Shown piece by piece: positions 7,176 to 15,391 of a stretch of DNA of 49,217 bases. The stretch comes from CAYSXY01 sp964435165 (GTDB taxonomy: Bacteria; Pseudomonadota; Alphaproteobacteria; Rickettsiales; RI-342). Position 1 is the first letter of the stretch. Each line of letters starts with the position of its first letter. The DNA is taken from the NCBI GenBank assembly GCA_964435165.1, contig CAYSXY010000013.1, forward strand, positions 1-49,217, written 5' to 3'. A model generated the notes under the pieces. That model was not told the DNA's origin. It did not search any database and saw nothing but the letters and a program-made list of their open reading frames with translations. A program made the translations under genes and the position numbers.

Positions 7176-9827
7176 TCAATTTAGCGACGGATTGTTGCCC
7201 AGACCACGTTGATTATAAAGCTCGGCCATGCGGGCGATTTGTTCTTGTGTTTGCTCATTGTTTTCCACCGCCGGTGCCTGTTGCGTTTGCCTGCCGGTTT
7301 GGGCAACGGTGGCGTCTGGTGATATCTGTGTGCCAGGAATCCACTGCATGCCTACACCGTTAGCCTGCGTTTGTTCGCGCGAGACTGCACCTGCCAACTG
7401 TTCTCCCTGAGTTTGATCGCGATAGGCCATGACCGGGTTAATATCGCTCAGCAGTGATTTCCAGATACGCAGTTCTTCGGTTTTACCGCTCAGACGCGCC
7501 ACGTCCTCGGAGGCTTGTTTAATCCCTTCGACCATATATTGTTCGATGGACATGCCTTCAGGAATCTGAATATGTCCCTTACGGATGGCATAGCGGATTT
7601 TGCGATTGTCAGCCATCCATTTGGCGTTCCACAACATGCGGCCATAGGTCTGATCGACCAGTATTTCCGGCGTGCTGCCGAGGTGGCGGGGCACAGCATC
7701 GAGAATTTCATTGGCAAATTCGGTAAATAGCGTCTCATGGTTAATCGGTGTTTTGTCGCGCGGCAGCAGGGCAAAAGGCAGGTTGCTGAAGAGCGCATAA
7801 CCGGCATTCTGGATTAAATAGAGCCACCAGAAACTTTGCAGGCGATTATTATTCTGATAATCGGCGATTTGCTTCAAATGGGTGGCGTGATGTGTCTTAT
7901 GCTCAGTTGGCAGCTTATAGACGGTGACCGTTTCTTGTTTGTCGTCCAGAAACTGGCCGCTTTTTTTGTCGTAGGGCGTCGTATCAAGCGTGACGACATC
8001 GTAACTGCTGAGATGACGCGCGGCGTCCGGTTCGAGCACTGGAGTTTGCAGTTCTACACGGAAGGTACGCCCGGTTGATTCGAGTGTAATTGTCTCGCCG
8101 ACAAAGGAAGTAAAGTCTGGTTTTTCTGCCGTGAAATGTTGTTGCTGGATTTCTGTTAATTCTTGTTGCGATAATGGCGCGGCAAAATCTTCTTCTTCAC
8201 CATCAGCGTTTAAGAAGACGGCGGTGGGGCGCTTGGCCAATACCACGGAACGGTGGGAGACATGTTCTCCGCTACGCTTTTCTTTTTCCGCCAGGTCCTG
8301 AGCATGCTGATTATCTTCACTACGGACGGGCGTAATCGGGCCGCTGTAATTTTCGATATAATTGAATTCTGCTTCGGTTAAGGGGCGTAGGTTACCCTTG
8401 GCGTCTTTAGCAATCCAGCCTTGAGAGCGATAGGCAATCGTATCTTTGAGTGTGTCGCTGACGCGCTTGGCCTCGTTGAAGAATGGGATACCTTCATCGT
8501 CGATCATATCCCACGGAGTGGACCAAGGATCTCCATCTTCACCGACCTTACTGGCAACACGTAAGGCTCCTGTCTCGGGATCAACCCCAATTGATTCAAT
8601 GGGACCATAATGTTTGCCGACGGTTTCGGCGCGAATTTCATCTTTCCTCTCACGACTGCGCGTGCGATTTCGCAGTGCCGCCCAGGAGCCAAGACCATTA
8701 TGGCCGAGGACAAAGGCAACGGTAGCGGTTGGATGGTCTTCCAGCCAGTCATACACACCAAGCGCCGGTTTTTTGATCAGGCGACCAAAGAAATTGCCGT
8801 TGAGCCTGGCTTCTACCGTCTCGCGGCTGACCGACTGAACGAAGGTAGAGGTGCCGAAGCCAATAGCAGCGGAGGTGGCCTGACCGATTTTCTGCAAATT
8901 GGGTTTGCCTTGTGCCATTGATGTTTCGTAGGCAGAGTAGGCCAGACCGCTGGCAGAGGCAGCGTTGGTGGCAACGCCATTGAGGCGTGCATTATCAATG
9001 AGCCAGCGATTGGCGGCGGAGACTACGCCAGGTTTTTCTCGTTCTTCTTCCGGTGGCAGGTAATCGCGTGCGGCCGGATCTTTCGCCATAGCCTTGTCGC
9101 GGTCGGCCAACATTTTGTCGATTTGTGAGCGGCCAGTATTGTCGGTGCCGAACAGGAGCATATTGAGCGTGCCACTCCAGGCGGCGAGGAAAAAAGCACG
9201 GTCGCCCATGCCGGCATTTTTGACGGCATTCTGGTTGAGGAGTTCGCCATAGAGGCCAGAAACCATATCAAAAATATTATAGGTGAAGCCGATCACCTCC
9301 AGCCCTGCCGTGGCAGTTTTATGACGGACAGCCTTGGCGGGGCCATCTTCACGCACACGCTTGAAAAAGCCTTTTTGAATATCAGCGGCCTGAGCTTCGC
9401 ACTGTTCTTTCGTCTGTTCCGTAATCAATCCTGCATCGGAAAGGGAACCCAGCAGCTTTTCGTGACTGATCGCCTTGCCCTTGTCCCCCTGCTTATCCAT
9501 ATGTTTGAGGTGCAGCGCTGTATGCCAGCCGGTGACCTCGGTATTGTCGTCATTATATTCAGGGACATAGCTGACAGAGACTTGATTGGGGTCAATGCCG
9601 GCCCAGGCCAGGCGGTGGCGGGCAATTTCAGCTTCTTGTTCGCTCACCGTTCCTTTGGCGCCCAACACCAGGAAAGCCTGTTGAATATCAACATTTTTTT
9701 GCTTTCGATTCGCTTTTCCAATAAAGCGAAGCTCATAATCACGCGGCCCGTCATATGACAGGCTTTCACGTCTGGCGCTTTGTTCCAGATGCGTGGTGGG
9801 ATCGGCAGTAGGGGCCGGAGCGTTCAT
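7176..9827 (-). CDS. Large unrecognised protein with a predicted Pho-box promoter
   Basis: I recognise no known family in this 883-residue protein. Visible layout: a polar N-terminus with no signal peptide; a compact mixed segment at about 30-110 (YELRFIGKANRKQKN to WHTALHLKH); four moderately hydrophobic stretches at about 172-194, 211-227, 366-385 and 664-688 (SFWWLYLIQNAGYALFSNL), which could be membrane helices or buried core; a long charged middle; and a Gln/Asn-rich, probably disordered tail from about 805. Codon use resembles its neighbours. No good ribosome site precedes the ATG. It is divergent from the CNBD-ATPase gene and carries a near-perfect Pho box upstream. A secreted or envelope effector, or a phosphate-stress protein, is possible but unproven. 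Confidence 0.75.
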   Translation of the reverse strand: MNAPAPTADPTTHLEQSARRESLSYDGPRDYELRFIGKANRKQKNVDIQQAFLVLGAKGTVSEQEAEIARHRLAWAGIDPNQVSVSYVPEYNDDNTEVTGWHTALHLKHMDKQGDKGKAISHEKLLGSLSDAGLITEQTKEQCEAQAADIQKGFFKRVREDGPAKAVRHKTATAGLEVIGFTYNIFDMVSGLYGELLNQNAVKNAGMGDRAFFLAAWSGTLNMLLFGTDNTGRSQIDKMLADRDKAMAKDPAARDYLPPEEEREKPGVVSAANRWLIDNARLNGVATNAASASGLAYSAYETSMAQGKPNLQKIGQATSAAIGFGTSTFVQSVSRETVEARLNGNFFGRLIKKPALGVYDWLEDHPTATVAFVLGHNGLGSWAALRNRTRSRERKDEIRAETVGKHYGPIESIGVDPETGALRVASKVGEDGDPWSTPWDMIDDEGIPFFNEAKRVSDTLKDTIAYRSQGWIAKDAKGNLRPLTEAEFNYIENYSGPITPVRSEDNQHAQDLAEKEKRSGEHVSHRSVVLAKRPTAVFLNADGEEEDFAAPLSQQELTEIQQQHFTAEKPDFTSFVGETITLESTGRTFRVELQTPVLEPDAARHLSSYDVVTLDTTPYDKKSGQFLDDKQETVTVYKLPTEHKTHHATHLKQIADYQNNNRLQSFWWLYLIQNAGYALFSNLPFALLPRDKTPINHETLFTEFANEILDAVPRHLGSTPEILVDQTYGRMLWNAKWMADNRKIRYAIRKGHIQIPEGMSIEQYMVEGIKQASEDVARLSGKTEELRIWKSLLSDINPVMAYRDQTQGEQLAGAVSREQTQANGVGMQWIPGTQISPDATVAQTGRQTQQAPAVENNEQTQEQIARMAELYNQRGLGNNPSLN

Positions 9828-9873
9828 GGTGGGCGTTTGTGCCTGTTTTATTTACATTATCGCAGTACATACA

Positions 9874-9888
9874 GGATATATGATATCC
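9874..9888. promoter_or_regulatory. Palindromic operator-like site in the divergent intergenic region
   Basis: GGATAT-ATG-ATATCC is a perfect 6-bp inverted repeat with a 3-base centre, 47 bases upstream of the 883-residue start and downstream of its Pho box. It could be an operator for a dimeric regulator; no regulator is identified. Confidence 0.35.
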
Positions 9889-9912
9889 CAGTTAACATTA
9901 GACCATTACCGC

Positions 9913-9930
9913 ATGACAGTTTTATGACAA
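9913..9930 (-). promoter_or_regulatory. Pho box upstream of the 883-residue gene
   Basis: Read on the minus strand the site is TTGTCAT-AAAA-CTGTCAT: two 7-bp direct repeats separated by 4 A/T bases, matching the PhoB-binding consensus CTGTCAT-N4-CTGTCAT at 17 or 18 positions. It lies 86-103 bases upstream of the 883-residue gene and points toward it; a poor -10-like TAATGT follows about 12 bases later. On the plus strand the same bases overlap an ATGACA -35-like hexamer of a possible promoter for the divergent ATPase gene. Confidence 0.65.
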
Positions 9931-9942
9931 CAGCCGTATAAA
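9913..9942 (+). promoter_or_regulatory. Possible promoter for the CNBD-ATPase gene
   Basis: ATGACA (9913-9918), an 18-base spacer and TATAAA (9937-9942) resemble a sigma-70 promoter reading toward the gene at 10018. A second candidate is TTGTCA (9988-9993), 18 bases, TAATTA (10012-10017), which would start transcription near 10024 and would then require the TTG start at 10039. The two cannot be separated by sequence alone. Confidence 0.35.
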
Positions 9943-10017
9943 ATGAATTTTCTCAATAACTTTGAGGGCGGTTTTTGTGCCGTTATCTTGTCAATCTAAC
10001 GCATTGTTAAATAATTA

Positions 10018-11697
10018 GTGGTTAAGTCAGGGCTTGATTTGAATCATGATGAGTGCCTTGTGAGCATTGTTACCTTCAAGCCCGGAGATATTGTCTTTTC
10101 GCATGGTGATGTGAGTGAATATGCGTATATCGTTCAGCGTGGACGTGTAGAAGTGGTGCGCGCTGCACAGGGAGGTGGCGATGTACAGGATCATGTCGGT
10201 ATTATTGGGCCTGGTTCATTGTTTGGTGAAATTGGGCTGCTACAGCATGCCCCGCGCATGGAAACAGCGCGTGCGCTTGAGGAATGCGAGCTTGAGCTGA
10301 TTTCGCGTGATCATTTTGCATCACTTTACACGAACTCCGCACCGGAAATTCAAAAGCTGATCAATGCGCTGAATAGCAAGGTGCTGGATCTAAAGCGCTC
10401 TCCGGTAGCAATGCAGCCCACTGAGCAGGATATGACGCAATCCATTGCCAAGCTGGCCGATACGGTGGAGCGTGTGGTGGGATTGTTGGATATGCGCTGC
10501 GCGCGCCTGGAAGAGCAATTGAAAAAAGGCCTTGGCATTGCTGATGAAGGTGTGGGTGACGATGCCATGGCTGGTCGTTCGATGACACAGCAGGGCATTA
10601 GTCGACAATTGCAGGATCTGGGGCCGATTCAGCCAATGATTGACGATGAAACCGTCAATGACGTGTTAGTCAACGGAGCGAATAAGGTGTATGTGGAGCG
10701 TCACGGTAAGCTGGAACAAACCGATATCACTTTTACGGATAATGAAGAAGTACTCAAAGTAGCCGAAGGTATTGTGCATCAGGTGAATCGGAAACTTGAC
10801 CCACGCCGGCCGCTGGTGGATGCGCGTCTGCTTGATGGAAGCCGGGTGAATGTCATTGCTCCCCCTCTGGCGGTGGATGGCCCGAGCATTTCCATTCGTA
10901 AATTCTCGCAGAAAAAGCTCTCGCTCGACAGTATGGCGCAGCAGGCCAATATGTCGCAATCCTTATGCGAGTTCTTAAAAATTCTGGCTAAATGCCGTGT
11001 AACTATACTTATTTCGGGCGGAACAGGCTCAGGTAAAACCACGTTGCTCAATGCTATCTCACAGCATGTGAGTCATGAAGAGCGGATTGTCACCATTGAG
11101 GATGCGGCAGAATTGCAGCTGCAACAACCACATGTGGTGCGGCTTGAAACAAAACCATTAAGTACACGTGGTCGACCAGAGGATGAAGTCAGTATGCGCG
11201 ACCTGGTGAAAAATGCGCTGCGGATGCGCCCGGATCGCATCATTGTCGGTGAGGTGCGAGGACAAGAAGCGTTCGATATGATGCAGGCCATGAATACCGG
11301 TCATGAAGGGTCGATGAGTACGATCCACGCGAATCACCCGCGCGATGCGCTGGCACGGCTTGAGAACATGATTACAATGGCGAATCTGAATATCCCGTCG
11401 AAATCGATTAAAGAGCAGATTGCCTCCGCGCTACATGTGATTGTGCAGGTCAGCCGGATGCGTGACGGGCATCGACGTGTGATGTTTCTCTCTGAAGTGG
11501 TGGGAATCGAAGGTGATACGATTACCTTGCAGGATGTGTTCAAGTTTGAAGTGAAGGGCGAGTCCAAAGAAGGTGCATTACATGGTGAATTCAAATGGAC
11601 AGGCATTATGCCGCGTTTTCTGCGGCGCATCGCTTATTATGGCGAATATGAGCATCTGGCCGATGCGCTTGGTGTGAAGCTGCCCAAACTGCAATAA
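10018..11697 (+). CDS. Cyclic-nucleotide-binding domain fused to a CpaF/TadA-type secretion ATPase
   Basis: The first 120 residues form a CAP/PKA-type cyclic-nucleotide-binding domain, with VTFKPGDIVFSHGD and the phosphate-binding cassette FGEIGLLQHAPRMETA, which retains the Glu and Arg that bind cNMP. After a linker, residues from about 200 are a type II/IV secretion ATPase of the CpaF/VirB11 kind: Walker A SGGTGSGKTTLLNA, Asp box region IVTIEDAAELQL, Walker B RIIVGEVRGQEAFDM and His box GSMSTIHANHP. Such ATPases form hexamers that drive pilus assembly or secretion. No tad, pilus or T4SS partner is in the window. GTG 10018 has no ribosome site; TTG 10039, with AGGG upstream, is a good alternative start and keeps the whole domain. 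Confidence 0.88.
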   Translation: MVKSGLDLNHDECLVSIVTFKPGDIVFSHGDVSEYAYIVQRGRVEVVRAAQGGGDVQDHVGIIGPGSLFGEIGLLQHAPRMETARALEECELELISRDHFASLYTNSAPEIQKLINALNSKVLDLKRSPVAMQPTEQDMTQSIAKLADTVERVVGLLDMRCARLEEQLKKGLGIADEGVGDDAMAGRSMTQQGISRQLQDLGPIQPMIDDETVNDVLVNGANKVYVERHGKLEQTDITFTDNEEVLKVAEGIVHQVNRKLDPRRPLVDARLLDGSRVNVIAPPLAVDGPSISIRKFSQKKLSLDSMAQQANMSQSLCEFLKILAKCRVTILISGGTGSGKTTLLNAISQHVSHEERIVTIEDAAELQLQQPHVVRLETKPLSTRGRPEDEVSMRDLVKNALRMRPDRIIVGEVRGQEAFDMMQAMNTGHEGSMSTIHANHPRDALARLENMITMANLNIPSKSIKEQIASALHVIVQVSRMRDGHRRVMFLSEVVGIEGDTITLQDVFKFEVKGESKEGALHGEFKWTGIMPRFLRRIAYYGEYEHLADALGVKLPKLQ

Positions 11698-11849
11698 ATT
11701 CTTCATCATGTGTGTGGCGTCATTTCATTGACCCTGTGCCGAGAACGTTCATAATGTGATGACGGGTCGCATCATGCGGGGATCGCTGATTTACTTGTTA
11801 GCGATGCCAACGCGATGTGTAATGCAATAACAACAATGAGTGGTATGAT

Positions 11850-12449
11850 ATGCATATTATCGTTTCAGGAAAGCAAATGGATGTCGGTGATGCGTTGCGC
11901 AGCCATGTGGAAGAGCGTATTGCCAATGGAGTGCCGAAATATATTGATCGGGCGACCGGGGCGACGGTGGTGATCTCCAAGCATCATCATGTCTTTTCTG
12001 TCGATATTGTGGTGAATACCGGTACGCACGAGCAGATGGCGATTAAAGCCTCGGCGGACGGCACAGATGCCTATGGCAGTTTTGATGCGGCGGCAGATAA
12101 AATTGAAAAGCAGTTGCGGCGTTACAAGCGTAAACTCAAAGATCATCAGCAGGAGTCCGGAGCAAAGCGGAAGGAACTTCTTAGTGGCACCAGCTATGTG
12201 ATCGATACCAGTGCTGAAGATGATGAGGCGCCGGATAATCCACTGGTGATCGCTGAAAATAGTACGCCTATTGAGACGCTTAGCCTGCCAGATGCGGTGA
12301 TGCGCTTAGATTTAGGAGAATTGCCGGCACTAGTATTTGTCAACGAAACGAGTGGCCAGTTGAATGTGATTTATCGGCGTTCGGATGGAAATGTGGCATG
12401 GGTTGACCCCGAACTGAGTGAGCGGCAAGATATTCGTAAATCTGCCTGA
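11850..12449 (+). CDS. hpf: Ribosome hibernation promoting factor, long form
   Basis: A 199-residue long-form HPF/RaiA protein. The N-terminal S30AE domain (MHIIVSGKQMDVGDALRSHV through KQLRRYKRKLKDH) binds the 30S subunit at the tRNA/mRNA channel. A linker leads to the C-terminal domain (about 145-195, MRLDLGELPALVFVNETSG...VIYRRSDGNVAWVDP), which dimerises to form 100S ribosomes. The order hpf-ptsN after rpoN is conserved in proteobacteria and links hibernation to nutrient signalling. The 152-bp gap upstream, after the ATPase gene, should contain its promoter, but no clear hexamers were recognised. Confidence 0.93.
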   Translation: MHIIVSGKQMDVGDALRSHVEERIANGVPKYIDRATGATVVISKHHHVFSVDIVVNTGTHEQMAIKASADGTDAYGSFDAAADKIEKQLRRYKRKLKDHQQESGAKRKELLSGTSYVIDTSAEDDEAPDNPLVIAENSTPIETLSLPDAVMRLDLGELPALVFVNETSGQLNVIYRRSDGNVAWVDPELSERQDIRKSA

Positions 12450-12481
12450 TTAATTTGTTTCTGTAACAACAACGCGAGCCG

Positions 12482-12949
12482 ATGATGGACATCGCGACTA
12501 TTCTTAATGAATCTGGCATTATGCTGGATGTGAAGGTCAACAGCAAAAAGCAGCTGTTTAACATCCTGGCCGATAAAGCATCTGAATTGGCGGATGTCGA
12601 TGCGTATGATGTGTGCAATACGCTGAGTGAACGGGAGAAGCTGGGCTCAACCGGTGTCGGGAGCGGTGTGGCTATTCCTCATGGCCGTCTCGCTTCCCTG
12701 AATCGTATTCAAGGAGTGTTTGCGACACTGGAATCCCCGATTGCGTATGATGCGGTGGATAGTATGCCGATTGACCTGGTGTTTTTACTGCTTGTGCCGG
12801 AACAGGCGGGATCAGAGCATTTACGGGTATTAGCAAAAATATCGCGCATGCTGAGAGATAGTGCATTTTGTGATAAATTGCGCGGCTGTCATCAGGAAGA
12901 GGCTGCCTATGTGTTGTTGACGGAATATACCGTGCAGGATGGCGAGTGA
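12482..12949 (+). CDS. ptsN: PTS regulatory enzyme IIA-Ntr
   Basis: A 155-residue EIIA of the nitrogen PTS, a phosphate-accepting regulator rather than a sugar transporter. The active-site histidine is in GSGVAIPHGRL, with the conserved STGVGSG just before it. Either ATG 12482 or ATG 12485 may be the start. In this family the phosphorylation state reports nitrogen and carbon status to potassium transporters, stress enzymes and related targets. It lies 32 bases after hpf and its stop overlaps the hprK GTG start by 4 bases (GTGA). Confidence 0.94.
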   Translation: MMDIATILNESGIMLDVKVNSKKQLFNILADKASELADVDAYDVCNTLSEREKLGSTGVGSGVAIPHGRLASLNRIQGVFATLESPIAYDAVDSMPIDLVFLLLVPEQAGSEHLRVLAKISRMLRDSAFCDKLRGCHQEEAAYVLLTEYTVQDGE

Positions 12950-13365
12950 CGCATTATCACGCCTCTGCGGCATCGTTTGAGGGGCAGGGGCTGTTATTAT
13001 GTGGTCAATCGGGCAGCGGTAAATCGGCACTGTTACTGCGGTTGATCGATCGCGGGTTTGATCTGGTGGCGGATGATCGTGTTGTGCTGACGCAACGAGA
13101 CGAGCGGCTTTTCGTCTCACCTCCCGAACAGATTCAGGGGTTGTTGGAAATACGCGGGCAAGGCATTTATCGATTGCCATTTGTTGCGGAGGTGCCGCTG
13201 GCATTATTAGTGCAACTGGATGATAGCCCGTTATTGCCGCGCTTGCCTGAAGCAATGTATCGACGGTTGCATGATTTGGCATTACCGCAGATATCGCTTG
13301 ATCCTCACTGCCACACAGCTGTTGGACGTATTCGGGCCGCGTTACTTTATGAGCGGGCCGCGTAA
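12946..13365 (+). CDS. hprK: Truncated HPr kinase/phosphorylase
   Basis: A 139-residue protein matching only the C-terminal kinase domain of HprK, the usual alphaproteobacterial short form. Walker A GQSGSGKSALLLRL is followed by FDLVADDRVVLTQ; the N-terminal half found in Firmicutes is absent. It phosphorylates a serine on HPr, here presumably the ptsH product 1.7 kb downstream. The GTG start is set by the 4-base overlap with ptsN. Downstream a 346-bp gap filled by structured repeat copy B separates it from rapZ. Confidence 0.9.
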   Translation: MTHYHASAASFEGQGLLLCGQSGSGKSALLLRLIDRGFDLVADDRVVLTQRDERLFVSPPEQIQGLLEIRGQGIYRLPFVAEVPLALLVQLDDSPLLPRLPEAMYRRLHDLALPQISLDPHCHTAVGRIRAALLYERAA

Positions 13366-13389
13366 GGTAAATGTTACTATAGTGTGTTT

Positions 13390-13616
13390 AGTGTATTTCT
13401 GTACAGAAATACACTGACGCTCAGACGGCGCTAAGCCTCACGCGCAGCATTTGCTATGCGCTACCGCTTCGCTACTTGAGCGCTGTAAGGCGAGGCGCAT
13501 CCTGCAACCACTGTGTGGGTTGCAGGTACAAATCATACGATCTAACATCCTATCTTGTAAATGTTAGCGTGCGCTTGCTAGTCGATTCCAGTACGTCTGA
13601 AAATGAAATGAATCGA
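13390..13616. repeat. Structured intergenic repeat, copy B (with the 13366-13711 gap)
   Basis: The 346-bp gap contains no credible gene. It starts with a perfect 26-bp palindrome (13390-13415, centre CTGT/ACAG), followed by GACGCTCA and GCGCTAAGCCT as in copy A. Hairpins follow: a bulged GCGCA/TGCGC stem near 13441-13460, a 9-bp CCTGCAACC/GGTTGCAGG stem (13501-13509 with 13518-13526), CTAACAT/ATGTTAG (13542-13548 with 13561-13567) and TCGATTC/GAATCGA (13582-13588 with 13610-13616). The last matches the right end of copy A. It is a longer version of copy A with extra internal hairpins. Confidence 0.7.
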
Positions 13617-13711
13617 GTATATAAAGCGAAACGACCGTATAAAATATGTAATCGGCCATCACGTTCACTTTGTTGCTTTTCTTCAAGGGCGTTGCGCGGT
13701 AGCATAGGCTT

Positions 13712-14590
13712 ATGCGTGTCATTCTCATATCAGGGATGTCTGGCTCCGGTAAATCTACGGCATTGCGTATGCTGGAGGATTTCGGGTTTATGGCCATCGA
13801 TAATCTGCCGCAATCCCTTCTCAAGCCGATTTTAATGCCGGTGAAGGCGGGAGAGGCCGTTCCCTTGCCGGAGAAGTTGGTTATCAGTGTGGATGTGCGC
13901 TCTCGCGATTTTTCGCCGCGTGATTTAATTGAATTATTGACTGAATTTCGTCGGGAATCATCCCTTACACTCACTTTTTTGTTTTTAGATTGCCGTAATG
14001 CGGTGCTTGAGCGGCGTTTTACGGAAACGCGGCGTCGTCACCCGCTGGCGTTAGATCGCCCGGTTCATGACGGTATTGTACGGGAGCGTGAATTGCTTGA
14101 CGCATTGGCTGAGCGCGCGGATATCACGATTGATACCAGTGAATATGCCGTTGCTGATCTTCGTAATGCCCTGAAAGCGCATGTGGCCGATGATGCACAG
14201 GGTTTAACCTTATGTGTGACATCATTTGCCTATCCCAAGGGGGTGCCTCGCGACGCCGATCTTGTGCTCGATGTACGCTTCTTACGTAACCCTCATTATG
14301 ATGAGCAACTGCGACCATTGACCGGAAGGCAGTCAGACGTGGCAGAGTATATTCGCCAGGATCCGGGTTTTGATACATTCTGGGCACATCTTACGGCATT
14401 GCTGAAAGATTTGCTGCCGCGCTATGCAGAAGAAGGAAAAAGCTACTTGACGATTGCGTTTGGATGCACGGGTGGTAAACATCGATCTGTCTTTATGGCC
14501 GAAGCATGTGCGGCGTGGCTGCAATCGAATGAGTATGATGCAATCATCCGTCATCGTGATATGCCCATTGCCGAAGTTGAGGTCACGTGA
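13712..14590 (+). CDS. rapZ: RNase adapter protein RapZ
   Basis: A 292-residue P-loop protein of the RapZ (YvcJ/YhbJ) family. Walker A GMSGSGKSTALRMLED is at residues 8-23, followed by GFMAIDNLP. The middle has LDCRNAVLERRFTETRRRHPL, and the C-terminal domain has the diagnostic FGCTGGKHRSVFMAE. In enterobacteria it guides RNase E to GlmZ and senses glucosamine 6-phosphate; in alphaproteobacteria its exact target is not known. It belongs with the PTS genes by synteny, though repeat B separates it from hprK. Confidence 0.94.
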   Translation: MRVILISGMSGSGKSTALRMLEDFGFMAIDNLPQSLLKPILMPVKAGEAVPLPEKLVISVDVRSRDFSPRDLIELLTEFRRESSLTLTFLFLDCRNAVLERRFTETRRRHPLALDRPVHDGIVRERELLDALAERADITIDTSEYAVADLRNALKAHVADDAQGLTLCVTSFAYPKGVPRDADLVLDVRFLRNPHYDEQLRPLTGRQSDVAEYIRQDPGFDTFWAHLTALLKDLLPRYAEEGKSYLTIAFGCTGGKHRSVFMAEACAAWLQSNEYDAIIRHRDMPIAEVEVT

Positions 14591-14630
14591 TGTGGTGTAG
14601 CCTCATGGTTGTGCAGTTGGGGGTAGAAAC

Positions 14631-15047
14631 GTGATTGGTATCGTTATCGTGGCCCATGGTGCGTTGGCGCCTGCCTATGTGGCGGCTATGGAACATGTGG
14701 TTGGAAAGCAACCTGGCGTGCAGGCGGTTGCGATTGCTCCCGAAGACTCGCCTGAAAATTCTGCGAAGTTGTTGAAATCCGTGATCGCGGAGGTTAATGC
14801 TGGTGACGGAGTGATGGTGCTGTCCGATATGTTTGGCGGCACACCGTCCAACCTTGCAATGACATTAATTGAGCCCGGCCATATTGAATTAGTTGCCGGG
14901 GTGAACCTGCCGATGTTGATTAAGCTGGCCAGTATTCGTCATTCCATGCCGTTGGCTGAGGCGGCGCTTGAAATACAGGAAACCGGTCGTAAATATATCA
15001 ATGTCGCTAGCAATCTGTTGGCACAGCGCCAGAAAGAACGAAATTGA
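14631..15047 (+). CDS. PTS EIIA component of mannose/fructose type (regulatory)
   Basis: A 138-residue EIIA-Man fold. The conserved start IGIVIVAHGALAPAY holds the phosphorylated histidine, and DMFGGTPSNLAM is the second family motif. No EIIB, EIIC or EIID gene is nearby, so like its homologues in this conserved alphaproteobacterial cluster it is probably part of a signalling relay with HPr. The GTG start at 14631 is preceded by a strong GGGGG site. It overlaps ptsH by 4 bases. Confidence 0.88.
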   Translation: MIGIVIVAHGALAPAYVAAMEHVVGKQPGVQAVAIAPEDSPENSAKLLKSVIAEVNAGDGVMVLSDMFGGTPSNLAMTLIEPGHIELVAGVNLPMLIKLASIRHSMPLAEAALEIQETGRKYINVASNLLAQRQKERN

Positions 15048-15391
15048 TGAATAAATCTGCTCCGTCACTATCCGTTCGCACTGTTCAGGGGGATGTGCGC
15101 ATTGTTAATGATCGTGGATTACACGCACGGGCGGCAGCGGCATTCGTCAAATGTGTCGACAGGTTTGAAGCGGATGTCACCGTATGCCGGGCTGACCTGG
15201 AGAATAGCCCGGTTGTGGAAGGGCGCTCTATTCTTGGGCTGTTGACCCTGGCTGCTGAGCCGGGGGCGCTGCTTCACATTGAGGCAGAAGGGGTTGACGC
15301 TGACGATGTTTTTCGTGCCTTGAGTGAACTTGTAGCGCAAGGGTTTTATGAAGATGCACATGGGACGCCTGGGGCATCCGACAGAGCCTAA
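15044..15391 (+). CDS. ptsH: Phosphocarrier protein HPr/NPr
   Basis: A 115-residue HPr with a roughly 20-residue N-terminal extension over the usual 85-90. The active-site histidine is in NDRGLHARAAAAFV. The region around SPVVEGRSILGLLTLAAEPG corresponds to the HprK-phosphorylated serine loop of other HPr proteins. It receives phosphate from EI (not in this window) and passes it to EIIA-Ntr and EIIA-Man. The ATG overlaps the upstream gene and the stop overlaps the convergent trpE stop. Confidence 0.92.
   Translation: MMNKSAPSLSVRTVQGDVRIVNDRGLHARAAAAFVKCVDRFEADVTVCRADLENSPVVEGRSILGLLTLAAEPGALLHIEAEGVDADDVFRALSELVAQGFYEDAHGTPGASDRA

Noticed and set aside
12946..13365. HprK as a truncated pseudogene.
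   Set aside because: The short kinase-domain-only form is normal in alphaproteobacteria and its P-loop is intact.
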